Shown: in pieces, positions 16,748-25,174 of the stretch
Numbering within the stretch: position 1 is the stretch's first letter
Layout of the letters: every line of letters starts with the position of its first letter
Source: Planctomycetia bacterium
Lineage (GTDB): Bacteria; Planctomycetota; Planctomycetia; Pirellulales; PNKZ01
Assembly: GCA_021413845.1 (NCBI GenBank)
Contig: JAIOPP010000100.1
Span: forward strand, 1-44,164
Reading direction: 5' to 3'
Length of the DNA stretch: 44,164 bases
The notes under the pieces: generated by a model
Told to the model about the DNA's origin: nothing
Database searches by the model: none
Seen by the model: only the letters and a program-made list of their open reading frames with translations
Made by a program: the position numbers and the translations under genes

Positions 16748-17809
16748 TTACTTCGTCCCTGAAGTCGCTTTCTGCAAGCGGTTGATTTGGCTGCGGATCG
16801 TGGCGAGTTGCTCTTTGAGCTTGTCTCCTTCGGCGTCGGTGTCGAGCTTGGTCGGCTCGCCGAGGATTTGCTCGAGTTGTTCGCGAATCAATTCGCGGCG
16901 GTTCGGAGCGGAGCGGGTTGCGAGGGCGTACCAAATCTCCGGATCGGCAGCCATCCAGCCGGCCGCCGCTTCCGGCGAATCGTCTTTCTCGTCCGACTGG
17001 TAACGTCGCACGATTACGCGAATCCGAAACCCTTGTTCCGGGTCGAGGCTATGCGGGCTCAAGTTCCGCAAGTAGGGAACGACGTTCTGGCCGAATTCGC
17101 GCAACTTGCGATCGGCATCTTCGCGCTCGACATACTTTTCGCTGGCGAGTTGCGCGACGAGCGCCCCCCAGGCGCGGCGATCGTAATTGTGGGCGTTGCC
17201 GGCTTGCTTGAAGAGCGACTCTTCGATCGACTTCGTGATCGACGCCAGCGGCCAGCCCGGCCGAAGCAAGCGCAGCAACGGCTCGAGGTCGTTCTTCGCG
17301 AGGTCGGGCTCGGCGGCCATGAGATGCCAAACGGAATCGGCTTCGTAAGTTCGCGCGGGATTGTCGCCGACCTGCACGGTGACTTTCCCTTCCGACGGTT
17401 GGAAGAATTCGAACGGCTTCATCTTCCCTTCACCGACGGGCGTGCGGCGAATGCGCAGTTGATTGCCGCCGGTGAGCTCGACGGAAACCTTGAACGATTT
17501 CGTCGACAGCTGATAGTCGACGCTCGGGGATGCTCCCGTCATGTCGACGCGCAGGCTTTCCTGGCGTTCTTCCGATTGCGTGTTCGAGGTGAAATTGCGA
17601 CCGGAGAAGGCTGCGGTCGCGGTGACGCGGCCCGCGGTCATGCCGACGTGGACATAGCGCAGATTGTTCTGTAGTTGCGAACTGAGCTCGATTTGCTGCG
17701 CTTGCGCGGCGGAGCCGAACGCCCCCGACACGAGCAACGCTAAGGCGCAAGCTGCCGCTGGAATCGGCGACGACGGAGAGAATCGAAACGATCGAGAGCG
17801 ATTCGTCAT
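16748..17809 (-). CDS. Exported hypothetical protein with C-terminal coiled coil
   Basis: A 353-residue protein with a signal peptide (PAAACALALLVSGAFGSAAQAQ). Residues ~38-150 are beta-rich (VHVGMTAGRVTATAAF, SVDYQLSTKSFKVSVELTGGN) and may form a lipid- or ligand-binding sandwich. Residues ~165-290 are helical, including EKYVEREDADRKLREFGQNVVPYLRN, which resembles the HEAT-like helices of planctomycete proteins. The C-terminus (ILGEPTKLDTDAEGDKLKEQ, TIRSQINRLQKA) predicts a short coiled coil. I do not recognise a named family. It follows DedA on the same strand with 130 bases between, so co-transcription is possible but not shown. Confidence 0.75.
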   Translation of the reverse strand: MTNRSRSFRFSPSSPIPAAACALALLVSGAFGSAAQAQQIELSSQLQNNLRYVHVGMTAGRVTATAAFSGRNFTSNTQSEERQESLRVDMTGASPSVDYQLSTKSFKVSVELTGGNQLRIRRTPVGEGKMKPFEFFQPSEGKVTVQVGDNPARTYEADSVWHLMAAEPDLAKNDLEPLLRLLRPGWPLASITKSIEESLFKQAGNAHNYDRRAWGALVAQLASEKYVEREDADRKLREFGQNVVPYLRNLSPHSLDPEQGFRIRVIVRRYQSDEKDDSPEAAAGWMAADPEIWYALATRSAPNRRELIREQLEQILGEPTKLDTDAEGDKLKEQLATIRSQINRLQKATSGTK

Positions 17810-17939
17810 GGTGGGGATGTTCCGAGCACGGAGCTGGGGGCGAGCGGGTCGGCGAAAGATCGTCGACCGCGATTGTCGGGGCGATGACGCTATTCTCAGC
17901 GGCTACGAAGCGGCTCGCAACTGCTTTTCAGACACAGAA

Positions 17940-18611
17940 CTAAGCGACCGATTTCTCGACCTTTTCGTCGTTCGGCTCGGGTTCGCAATTCACGCTCGGC
18001 ACGAGCTTCGAATGGGCCGCAGCGTGGCGTTTGCGATAGTAGCGGTAACCGATCAACACGCCGATTCCGGCCAGCACGACCGTGATCGTGACGGCTTTCT
18101 CGGCGTCGGTGATGTACTTCAAAACGGAGTCGGAGAAGAAGTAGGCGAGGCTGAAGAAGGTCGAGATCATCACGCCGGCGCAAAACATATCGGCGATCAC
18201 GAAGCGGCGAAACGGAACCTTTAAGATCCCGGCCGTGATATAGATGGGCGAACGGATGCCGACGAGAAACCGCGACACGAACAGCACTTTCAGTCCGTGC
18301 TTGTGAAACATCTCTTCGATGTGCCGTTCTTTCTCGGCAGAGAGATAGCTGGCGAAGAACGCGCGGCGCTGCAGCAGCTTTCGCCCGAACTTACGGCCGA
18401 TGCCGTACATCACGATGTCGCCGAAGATCGCGCCGATAAAGCACGACCCTAAGGCGATCCAGGGATTCAGCTTCGCCACGTGCGGCGCAGAGAGCCAGCC
18501 CGCCGCCACGATCGGGACTTCTTCCGGGATCGGCAAGCCGCAACCCGTGAGCACCAAAAAGGCGATGATGCCGATGTAGCCCCAAGTAGCGATAAACGCT
18601 GCCGTGTCCAT
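17940..18611 (-). CDS. DedA-family (SNARE-associated/VTT domain) membrane protein
   Basis: A 223-residue integral membrane protein. WGYIGIIAFLVLTGCGLPIPEEVPIVAAGWL is the classic DedA entry with the re-entrant GxPxPxE motif. FIGAIFGDIVMYGIGRKFGR and KVLFVSRFLVGIRSPIYITAGI match the second conserved half (the FxRFxPxxR-type region). Two further helices and a charged C-terminal tail follow. DedA proteins act as lipid scramblases/flippases that recycle undecaprenyl or other phospholipid carriers and support envelope homeostasis. A good promoter lies ~90 bases upstream. Confidence 0.92.
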   Translation of the reverse strand: MDTAAFIATWGYIGIIAFLVLTGCGLPIPEEVPIVAAGWLSAPHVAKLNPWIALGSCFIGAIFGDIVMYGIGRKFGRKLLQRRAFFASYLSAEKERHIEEMFHKHGLKVLFVSRFLVGIRSPIYITAGILKVPFRRFVIADMFCAGVMISTFFSLAYFFSDSVLKYITDAEKAVTITVVLAGIGVLIGYRYYRKRHAAAHSKLVPSVNCEPEPNDEKVEKSVA

Positions 18612-18698
18612 GCAAACTCACGAGGCCGGTGCCGAATCGACGCGATGCGTAAAGCTTCCCTAAGTCCTCAAGTCGGTTGGAACGTAGGGTCTGGTTCG

Positions 18699-18728
18699 AG
18701 TATAAGCCTTTCGGCTGCATTTTCACAA
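18699..18728 (-). promoter_or_regulatory. Sigma70-type promoter of DedA gene
   Basis: On the minus strand TTGTGA (18728-18723) and TATACT (18704-18699) are spaced by 18 bases. They lie about 90 bases before the ATG at 18611, between DedA and the ApbE gene. Four and five of six positions match consensus. Confidence 0.5.
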
Positions 18729-18778
18729 CCTTCGCTAAAATCGCAAGGCCGATACCGATCCGATTGCAGGCGAAAGCC

Positions 18779-19912
18779 TTACGACGCGGCAAGCCGCCAG
18801 CAGTCGTCGTCGAGTCCGCACACGGCGAGTTCGACCGCACTCCCGCTCTCGGCAGGCAACAGCATCAAGAACCCGATCTCGGGTCGGTCCTGGCAGTAGC
18901 GAACCGATTCGTCGAAGCCGAGGACGTAGAAAGCGGTCGAAAGGGCATCGGCGAGGGCCGCAGTCGGCGCGAGCACGGTCACGGAGAAGACCCCTTCGGC
19001 CGGCGTTCCGGTGCGCGGGTCTAAGATATGGCCGTAGCGCTTTCCCGCGTGGCGAAAGAATTGAAAGCCCGCCCCCGAGGTTCCCGCCGCCCGATCGCGA
19101 ACGAGCAGCTCGGCCAACTTTCGCTCCGGCCGCAACGGATGGCCGATACCGATCATCCAGCCTGGTGAATCGGGGCCCGGCGGCGCGGCGGCCGAACTCT
19201 CGGCCTGGGCCGACCCTTGGGCCAAGACGCTGCTTTGTCCACCGTGCCACAAGAAGCTCTCGAAGCCGGCGGCCCGTAGGTGGCTGCCGCAGCGGTCGAG
19301 CGCGTATCCTTTGCCGAGGCTATTGAAGTTGATCTGCACACCAGGCTGCGTAAAGCGGACGGTGCGGCGCCGGCGATCCAGCAAGAGCTTCTCGCTGCCG
19401 ACCTGCGCTCGAGCCGCGGCCAGCGTCTCGGCGTCGGGCACGGCTCCTTGCCGCCGAGCGAAGCCCCAGGCCTGCGATAGCGGGCCCGAGGTAATATCGT
19501 ACGCCCCGGCCGTATCGCGATGGAGTTGCACGGCAAGTTCGAGCAGCGCGAACAGTTGCGACTCGACTTCGACGGGCACGTCGGCCGCGCGGCGATTGAT
19601 GTCGAGCACCTCGCTCGTATCGCGGTATACGGTGAGCTGCGCTTCGAGGGGTTCGAGCAGGTCGAGGGCTTCGAGGGCGACGTCGACTCGGTTTTCTCCG
19701 GCAGGCAGCAACAATTGAAAGTCGCTCGCCATCGCCTGCCGGGTGTAGCGGAGATAATACGGCTGCTCGGAGCCGTCGAACGGCTCGAAGGGGGACTTAT
19801 GAGCCGAGGTGTCGCCGCGCAGAGCCGCGTTCGTCGCGACATCCTGCATCGCGGCGACGGCGGCTTGGCCGGTAATAAAGTGCCGGCGAGTCGCCGGCCG
19901 TGGAGGCTGCAT
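18779..19912 (-). CDS. apbE: ApbE-like FAD:protein FMN transferase
   Basis: A 377-residue protein. Motifs in order: YRDTSEVLDINRRA (N-terminal ApbE signature), AYDITSGPLSQAWGF, INFNSLGKGYALD (the conserved glycine/lysine region), YGHILDPRTGTP (metal/FAD-binding HIIDPRTG motif) and ALADALSTAFYVLG. ApbE cleaves FAD and attaches FMN to Thr/Ser of extracytoplasmic flavoproteins. The N-terminus TRRHFITGQAAVAAM has a twin-arginine look with a short hydrophobic stretch, consistent with Tat export. The usual DxGGxAKG-type motif reads NFNSLGKG here, a modest divergence. It is divergent from a c-type cytochrome-like gene at 20081, so both may serve a periplasmic electron-transfer route; no flavoprotein acceptor is evident in the window. 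Confidence 0.88.
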   Translation of the reverse strand: MQPPRPATRRHFITGQAAVAAMQDVATNAALRGDTSAHKSPFEPFDGSEQPYYLRYTRQAMASDFQLLLPAGENRVDVALEALDLLEPLEAQLTVYRDTSEVLDINRRAADVPVEVESQLFALLELAVQLHRDTAGAYDITSGPLSQAWGFARRQGAVPDAETLAAARAQVGSEKLLLDRRRRTVRFTQPGVQINFNSLGKGYALDRCGSHLRAAGFESFLWHGGQSSVLAQGSAQAESSAAAPPGPDSPGWMIGIGHPLRPERKLAELLVRDRAAGTSGAGFQFFRHAGKRYGHILDPRTGTPAEGVFSVTVLAPTAALADALSTAFYVLGFDESVRYCQDRPEIGFLMLLPAESGSAVELAVCGLDDDCWRLAAS

Positions 19913-20080
19913 CGTTCGGGATATGCCGGTTGTACATCGATTCCGTCGGTTTCATGCTAACTGCCGGCGTCGCCGAGGGCGACCGCTCCGTTTTCCCCGG
20001 CGACATTTATTGCGGCCTCCCCCCATGCAGGCGCATAATAGGAGGCGGAACAGAGAGTCGGCTCGAGCGGAGAAAGAAAC

Positions 20081-21067
20081 ATGCGAGATCATCGAAGCGA
20101 GAAGCAGCGTATCGGAAAGCATCAAGTCCGAAAACAACGGGCCGTATGGGCCTGCGCGGGCACCTGCATGGTGCTCTGCGGCTGGACGGTTTGGGCTGCC
20201 GATAGCTCGAAGAAAGCGCCGCCGCCGAAATTCGACGCCGGCGCGGTCGGCGAAATCTTTTTCAAAGATGCACGCCAACAGTTGATCGGCGAGCCGCCGG
20301 TAGCCGGCGCCAACGCACCAGTAGGAGGCGGGCCTGCTTCTCCTGGCGGCGGCGGGACCGCGGCCGCCTCGGCAAGTTCCGACGGCAACGCGTGGTCGGC
20401 GCTCATCACCGGCGACACGTTGGAAGCCGAGATCAAATCGCAACCGGGGGAAATCGACAAAGCGCTCAAGGCCGCGAACCCGCACAAGTCGGCGCGGATG
20501 GTCGTCACCTATTTGGCGGCGCTCTACAACGTGATCTTCAAGTACGACAAAGACGTTCGCTGGAAGGGGGAATCGCAACCGCTGCGCGACAACTTCGCCA
20601 AGGCCGGCAACAACTTGAAGGCCTGGACCGATTCGCAGAAGAAGCAAGTCGCGAAGCTCAAGACCGATCTATCGGAACTGATTCAAGGCAACGCTCCGGC
20701 ACTCACCGCCTCACTCGACGGCGAAGCGCCGTGGCTCGAAATCGCCGACCGAACGCCGATCATGCACCGTCTTGAAATCGGCCAGCAAGAGCATCTCAAC
20801 GCTTGGACGAAAGATGCCGACGCCGTGAAGAAAAATAAAGACGCCGTGATTCGCGAAGCGGAAGTCATGGCGATGCTCGCCCGCGTGATTCAAGACAAGA
20901 GCTACGAGTTCACCGACGACGAAACCTACATGGGCTTTGCGAAGGCGCTCGAAAAGCACGCCTCGGACGCGGTCGCCGCGGCGAAGTCGGGCGATGCGGC
21001 TGCGGCCGGCTCGGCAGTGGCGAAGATGCAGAAAGCCTGCGACGACTGCCACGGCGGATTCCGCTAA
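20081..21067 (+). CDS. Exported cytochrome c'-like protein with C-terminal CxxCH
   Basis: A 328-residue protein. GGAG lies 8 bases upstream. The signal peptide ends near TVWAADSS. A Gly/Ala-rich linker (residues ~75-105) is followed by two helical stretches. The last ~140 residues form a four-helix-like bundle ending in MQKACDDCHGGFR, the C-terminal haem-binding CxxCH typical of cytochrome c'/c-556. The preceding helical part (residues ~105-215) could be a degenerate copy without its own CxxCH. One haem is therefore expected. Partner unknown; the divergent ApbE gene suggests a redox setting. Confidence 0.8.
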   Translation: MRDHRSEKQRIGKHQVRKQRAVWACAGTCMVLCGWTVWAADSSKKAPPPKFDAGAVGEIFFKDARQQLIGEPPVAGANAPVGGGPASPGGGGTAAASASSDGNAWSALITGDTLEAEIKSQPGEIDKALKAANPHKSARMVVTYLAALYNVIFKYDKDVRWKGESQPLRDNFAKAGNNLKAWTDSQKKQVAKLKTDLSELIQGNAPALTASLDGEAPWLEIADRTPIMHRLEIGQQEHLNAWTKDADAVKKNKDAVIREAEVMAMLARVIQDKSYEFTDDETYMGFAKALEKHASDAVAAAKSGDAAAAGSAVAKMQKACDDCHGGFR

Positions 21068-21097
21068 TCGACCACTCGTAGCAGCACGATCTAATGC

Positions 21098-21137
21098 AAA
21101 AGCCCCTGAAACGCTATCGTGCGCTTCAGGGGCTTTT
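21098..21137. terminator. Bidirectional intrinsic terminator
   Basis: AAAAGCCCCTGAA (21098-21110) pairs with TTCAGGGGCTTTT (21125-21137) around a 14-base loop. T runs are present at the 3' side on both strands. It sits between the convergent cytochrome-like gene (ends 21067) and Cys-rich gene (ends 21176), and can serve both. Confidence 0.88.
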
Positions 21138-21175
21138 CGTTGGTTCGAGCTTCCGGCGGTTCCGCTGCGGGCGGG

Positions 21176-21742
21176 TTATTTGCCGAAGAGTTTCGTGAAG
21201 AGGTTGTTCGACTTCTTGACGTCGGAGACTTCGACGATCGGTGCAGCGACGTCGTTGTCAGGAATGATCACGGTGATCGGCTCTTCATGGCCGACCGTGA
21301 GGATCCCTTGCTTGGTCGCTTCGGCGATCGCGAGTTGAGTTTCGACTTCCGTGGCTTCACGCGCTTCGGCGCACTGACGGCAGCTGCCGCAGACTTGCAC
21401 GACGACGCACTTCCATCCGTGCTTCTCCGTCACGACCGGCGTCTTCACCAGCTTCGTGATGGTCTTCACTTGGCAGCAGGTCGGCTGCATGATCTTCTCG
21501 CACTTCACGCAGCCGTCGCAATCACGTACCTGCTGGGTGCCGACGCACTTCGAGCGGCCGTTGAGGCAGATGTCTTCGCACTTGCAGGAGTATTCGAACT
21601 TCGTCGTCTTCGTGACGTTCGGAACCAGCTTGCAAACCTTACGCGATTGGCAACCGCATTGGTTGCAACCATGCCCGGCCTCGGCCTGAGCGACGAGGCC
21701 CAACAGCGCGACGGCAAGCGAAAGAATCGTAGCGTATTTCAT
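21176..21742 (-). CDS. Secreted cysteine-rich protein
   Basis: A 188-residue protein with a signal peptide (MKYATILSLAVALLGLVAQAEA). The mature first ~115 residues hold 17 cysteines, many as CxxC or CxC pairs (CNQCGC, CKCEDIC, CDGCVKC, CGSCRQC), separated by KTxTK/LVKTP-type basic beta stretches. The last ~65 residues are Cys-free and acidic and end in NNLFTKLFGK. AAGGAAGAT precedes the ATG. Multiple zinc-finger-like or disulfide pairs are possible; being exported, disulfides or surface metal binding seem more likely. It resembles other planctomycete secreted Cys-rich proteins in composition. Function is unknown. Confidence 0.8.
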   Translation of the reverse strand: MKYATILSLAVALLGLVAQAEAGHGCNQCGCQSRKVCKLVPNVTKTTKFEYSCKCEDICLNGRSKCVGTQQVRDCDGCVKCEKIMQPTCCQVKTITKLVKTPVVTEKHGWKCVVVQVCGSCRQCAEAREATEVETQLAIAEATKQGILTVGHEEPITVIIPDNDVAAPIVEVSDVKKSNNLFTKLFGK

Positions 21743-22105
21743 TGTTATCTTCCTTGATGGAACGAGAGAGCATCGTCCTTGCTTATTTCTTCATCGGCAC
21801 GGAAAGCGCACGACTACGGCTCCGAGGATGAATTTCCGCTTAGTTTCGGAGTGGCGGCGGCGATCCGTGTCGGACACGCGGCGCTCGAATTTCAGCGAAT
21901 CCGACCGCTCTCGGAAGCGATGGAGCATTCGATCCATGCGAACGCAATAAGCGAGTGCGGTCGTAACGATCGTGACGGTGCCGGCACTGCATTACGATCG
22001 AAACGAGGATTACAACAGTGACACATGTCGGGAATCTCATCATTAACCGGTCGATAAGCATTGGAGCCGAAAGCTTAGTTATTCCGGATTTATGGGAACA
22101 CATCC
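21743..22105. other. Intergenic region, 363 bases
   Basis: A divergent region between the Cys-rich gene (minus) and the porin gene (plus). It is somewhat AT-richer near 22020-22090. No convincing promoter pair, terminator or structured RNA was found, though both genes' promoters must lie here. Confidence 0.5.
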
Positions 22106-23653
22106 ATGCGGTACGTTTTCGCAGCCCTGGTGGTCGGATTTGGTTTTATCGTAGGGCCATCGGTCGTCGTTGCCCAGCAAGTGTTCACGGAACAGGCTAC
22201 ATCGCCGACGCAGCCCGACGCGACGAATGCCGCTCCTCTGATCGTCTTGCCCTCCGACGTCGCGCAATTGCCGGGCCTCGCCGCAAGCGCACCAAGCGTG
22301 CCGCAACTCGGCTCGGTCAACTCCGAGATCAACCTCGCCTCGACCGGCGCGTTTGCTCCGGATGTGCCGGTGAAGGAAGAAGTCACCACGGCGAAGTTCA
22401 ACTCGCTGGAGAAGAAAGTCAACGACTTCATCCAAGGGGCGACCGGCACGACGTACCCCACGGTGAAGATCAACGGCGTGTTCCAAGCCGATGCCGGTTT
22501 CTTCCAACAAGACGACCAAAGCATCGCACGCTACGGCCGGGTTAAAGATGGTGCCGACGTGCGCCGCTTCCGTCTCGCCGCTTCCGGCGCCATCAGCGAA
22601 GTGCACAACTACTTCATGCAGGTCGACTTCGGCTTCTTCGGCCGGCCGACGATTCAAGACTTATGGGTCGAGCAGACGGCGTTGCCGATCCTCGGCACGG
22701 TCCGCGTCGGTCAGTGGAAGCAACCGTTCAGCTTGGAAGTCGTGAGCAGCTTTCGCTACACCACGTTCGTCGAACGCTCGACGTTGTTTCAATCGTTCAC
22801 GCCGTTCCGGCATCTCGGCATCGGGTTTTACAACAACAGCGAAGACATGATGAGCACCTGGGCCGGGTCGATGTTCGCTGCGGGCCAAGATCAGTACGCC
22901 GGCTCGGTTGCGACGGCCGGGGGCATCGGCACAGCCGAACGCTTCACGCACTTGCTCCACTACGATGAAGAGTCGGGCGGCCGTTATTACACCCACATCG
23001 GTGCGGCTCACTACTTCTCGGCCCCGAACGATCACAGCGCGACCTTCCGCACGATTCCGGAAGTCTTCATCGGCAGTCAAGGAACTGCGGCCCCCAACAC
23101 GGTTGCCGGCCAGCAGCCGTTGCCCGGCAACGTGACCGGTACGCCGTTCTTCGTGAACACCGGAGCGTTGGCCGTGAACAACTTCAACGTCATCGGCAGC
23201 GAATTCCTGTGGGTCAATGGACCGCTCTCGTTCCAAACGGAATCGATGGTCAACATGGTCAACCGGACGAACAACGCTTCGAGCCTGTACTTCACCGGTT
23301 CCTATGCACAGGTCGGCTACTTCCTCACCGGCGAACACCGGCCATACGATCGTAAGGCCGGTGCGATCGATCGGATTCGCCCGCACACGAACTTCATCCG
23401 AGTTCGTCGATCCGACGGCGAGATCTGTCGCGGGCCGGGTGCTTGGGAACTTGCGTCCCGCGTGTCGAACCTCCGCTTGAACGACAACGATGTCCGCGGC
23501 GGCACGATCACCGACTTCACGCAGGGGATCAACTGGTACTTGAACGCTTACCTGAAAGCGCAGTTCAACTACATTCACTCGATGTCCTACAACGCCGCTT
23601 CGACGCAAGCGAACACCGACATCTACGATTTCCGCGTCCAGATCGACTTCTAA
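22106..23653 (+). CDS. Phosphate-selective porin O/P-family outer-membrane protein
   Basis: A 515-residue protein with a signal peptide (FAALVVGFGFIVGPSVVVAQ). A Pro/Ala-rich segment and a short coiled coil (TTAKFNSLEKKVNDFIQ) precede the barrel. The barrel opens with VKINGVFQADAGFFQQD and continues with RRFRLAASGAISEVHNYFMQVDFGF, LGTVRVGQWKQPFSLE and FVERSTLFQSFTPFRHLGIGF, the hallmark block of OprO/OprP-type porins (PF07396). It ends in the typical Phe-terminated strand YDFRVQIDF. The family forms anion or phosphate channels, but substrate preference cannot be read here. An outer-membrane barrel supports a diderm cell plan for this planctomycete. Confidence 0.92.
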   Translation: MRYVFAALVVGFGFIVGPSVVVAQQVFTEQATSPTQPDATNAAPLIVLPSDVAQLPGLAASAPSVPQLGSVNSEINLASTGAFAPDVPVKEEVTTAKFNSLEKKVNDFIQGATGTTYPTVKINGVFQADAGFFQQDDQSIARYGRVKDGADVRRFRLAASGAISEVHNYFMQVDFGFFGRPTIQDLWVEQTALPILGTVRVGQWKQPFSLEVVSSFRYTTFVERSTLFQSFTPFRHLGIGFYNNSEDMMSTWAGSMFAAGQDQYAGSVATAGGIGTAERFTHLLHYDEESGGRYYTHIGAAHYFSAPNDHSATFRTIPEVFIGSQGTAAPNTVAGQQPLPGNVTGTPFFVNTGALAVNNFNVIGSEFLWVNGPLSFQTESMVNMVNRTNNASSLYFTGSYAQVGYFLTGEHRPYDRKAGAIDRIRPHTNFIRVRRSDGEICRGPGAWELASRVSNLRLNDNDVRGGTITDFTQGINWYLNAYLKAQFNYIHSMSYNAASTQANTDIYDFRVQIDF

Positions 23654-23790
23654 ACGAGTCCCGACGGATTAACGTTGTGACCGTCGATTTCCGACATAGA
23701 ATGAACGCATCGCTTCGGGTCGGCGGAGTCGAGAAAATCGGCTCCGTCGGCCCGATGATCGTTTTGATCCATCTTTGTGGGAGAGCTTGC

Positions 23791-24165
23791 GTGTCGACGG
23801 CTAAGAACGTGCTCGGACTTCCGCTCGAGCCTTGCTCGCATGATCCGCTCACCGGCTTCTATCGCAACGGCTGCTGCGATACGGGGCGCGAAGACACGGG
23901 CCTGCATCTGGTTTGTATTCGAGCCTCGCGCGAGTTCTTGAGCTACTCGCGCAGCGTCGGCAACGATCTTTCGACCCCGATGCCGCAGTACGATTTTCCC
24001 GGCCTGCAACCGGGCGACCGTTGGTGCTTATGCGTCGAGCGGTGGCAGCAAGCGCATGCCGCCGGGAAAGCCCCGAAGATCGTGCTCGCGGCGACCCACA
24101 TCTCGACCTTGGAGTTCGTCGAGATGGACGTGCTCGAACAGTTCGCCGACGAAGAAGTCGAATAG
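23791..24165 (+). CDS. DUF2237-family cysteine-containing small protein
   Basis: A 124-residue protein starting at GTG 23791, with GGGAGAG 5 bases upstream. Longer in-frame starts run into the end of the porin gene and are rejected. Conserved DUF2237 motifs: KNVLGLPLEPCSHDPLTGFY, NGCCDTGREDTGLHLVC, FLSYSRSVGNDLSTPMP, FPGLQPGDRWCLC and VLAATHISTLEFV. Conserved cysteines in PCS, GCC and CLC suggest a metal or redox site. The family is widespread in bacteria and present in eukaryotes but has no established function to my knowledge. It lies 137 bases after the porin and convergent with the next gene. Confidence 0.9.
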   Translation: MSTAKNVLGLPLEPCSHDPLTGFYRNGCCDTGREDTGLHLVCIRASREFLSYSRSVGNDLSTPMPQYDFPGLQPGDRWCLCVERWQQAHAAGKAPKIVLAATHISTLEFVEMDVLEQFADEEVE

Positions 24166-24182
24166 GCGATCACAGCGTCGGC

Positions 24183-24971
24183 TTAGTTTGCCGATTCGAG
24201 GCTGTGCAGGTCGCTGATTTTCGCGCGACGAATACGGGGCGTCGAAGCCTCATCGAGGCGTAAGTCGGCTTGAAATCGAGCTTCGAGAATTCGGTCGCCG
24301 TGGCGCCGTAGGTTCTCGGCCGCGTGCTTTGCGAACAGGCCCATCGAGGTGAGCAGCGCGAAGTTGCCGAGCATTTCGCAACCTTCTTCCACCATGACGC
24401 CGTACTTATCTTTCGGCAAAATCAAACTCAGCTCGGCCGACACGGCGACCGCATAAAAACCGGCGACGCCGAAGAGAGCCGCGATCGAAGCCGGCGATTT
24501 GCGCATCGCGCGCAGCAGTGCAATGCCGGTCGTCGAGAGAACGCAAAAATAAGCGAGCACCCACCACAGCGTGCCGTCGTGCGAGATCCGTTCGCCGGTG
24601 AGATGCGACATCATTTCCTTAAACGCTTCGTGCAAGCTCGAGCATTCGTCGATGCTCATGATCGTCCAGCAGCAGGCCGCCCAGAGCCAGATGCGGCGCG
24701 GCTGCTTCGTCTCCGACTGCAACACGTAAATCAGCAAGCAGCAACCGGCCGCGGCCAGCAGTGTGAACGAAGAGACCCAGACGGCGAGGCTCCCTTCCGA
24801 ATCAAGATCGAACGTCGCCACGCGGCCGTCGGTAGTGTGCGGCGAGAGCAACGGCATGATCGCATACAGCACTTCCAGCAACCCGACGATCGCCGCGCCG
24901 GCGAGAAACATTCCCCCATAGAAGCGGTTGCTACGCGGAACGAGATCGACGATCTGCGTACGGCCGTTCAT
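24183..24971 (-). CDS. Multi-pass membrane protein with DECSSLHE motif
   Basis: A 262-residue protein starting at ATG 24971; an upstream frame to 25238 overlaps the divergent oxidoreductase gene and is rejected. There are about six hydrophobic segments: residues ~17-42, 62-84, 92-108, 133-154, 159-182 and a weaker one near 200-215. SIDECSSLHE after the third segment places two acids and a histidine at the membrane face, a pattern I associate with uncharacterised bacterial membrane proteins (DExxxLHE); it could bind a metal. The cytoplasmic tail is charged (ILEARFQADLRLDEASTPRIRRA). Function is unknown. The tail-to-tail gap to the DUF2237 gene is 17 bases. Confidence 0.78.
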   Translation of the reverse strand: MNGRTQIVDLVPRSNRFYGGMFLAGAAIVGLLEVLYAIMPLLSPHTTDGRVATFDLDSEGSLAVWVSSFTLLAAAGCCLLIYVLQSETKQPRRIWLWAACCWTIMSIDECSSLHEAFKEMMSHLTGERISHDGTLWWVLAYFCVLSTTGIALLRAMRKSPASIAALFGVAGFYAVAVSAELSLILPKDKYGVMVEEGCEMLGNFALLTSMGLFAKHAAENLRRHGDRILEARFQADLRLDEASTPRIRRAKISDLHSLESAN

Positions 24972-25174
24972 GGGCGAAGTCGTGCTCGCGAGAAATGGTG
25001 GAAATGCGAAAACAGGCGAGGGGCGGATAGTAGCGAGAAACCTGCTGCGCCGAAAGACGGATTGACCCGGCCCGCGCATCGTTGATAGCATCCCGCCTCG
25101 AAATGGTTTGGCGACGGTATGGCGAAGGATTGCCGAGGACGGATTCCCACGGAGCATTGCAAGGAGAGGTTCGC

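Noticed and set aside
23443-23790. In-frame upstream extension of the DUF2237 gene
   Set aside because: It overlaps the porin coding region in another frame, and a GGGAGAG site supports GTG 23791.
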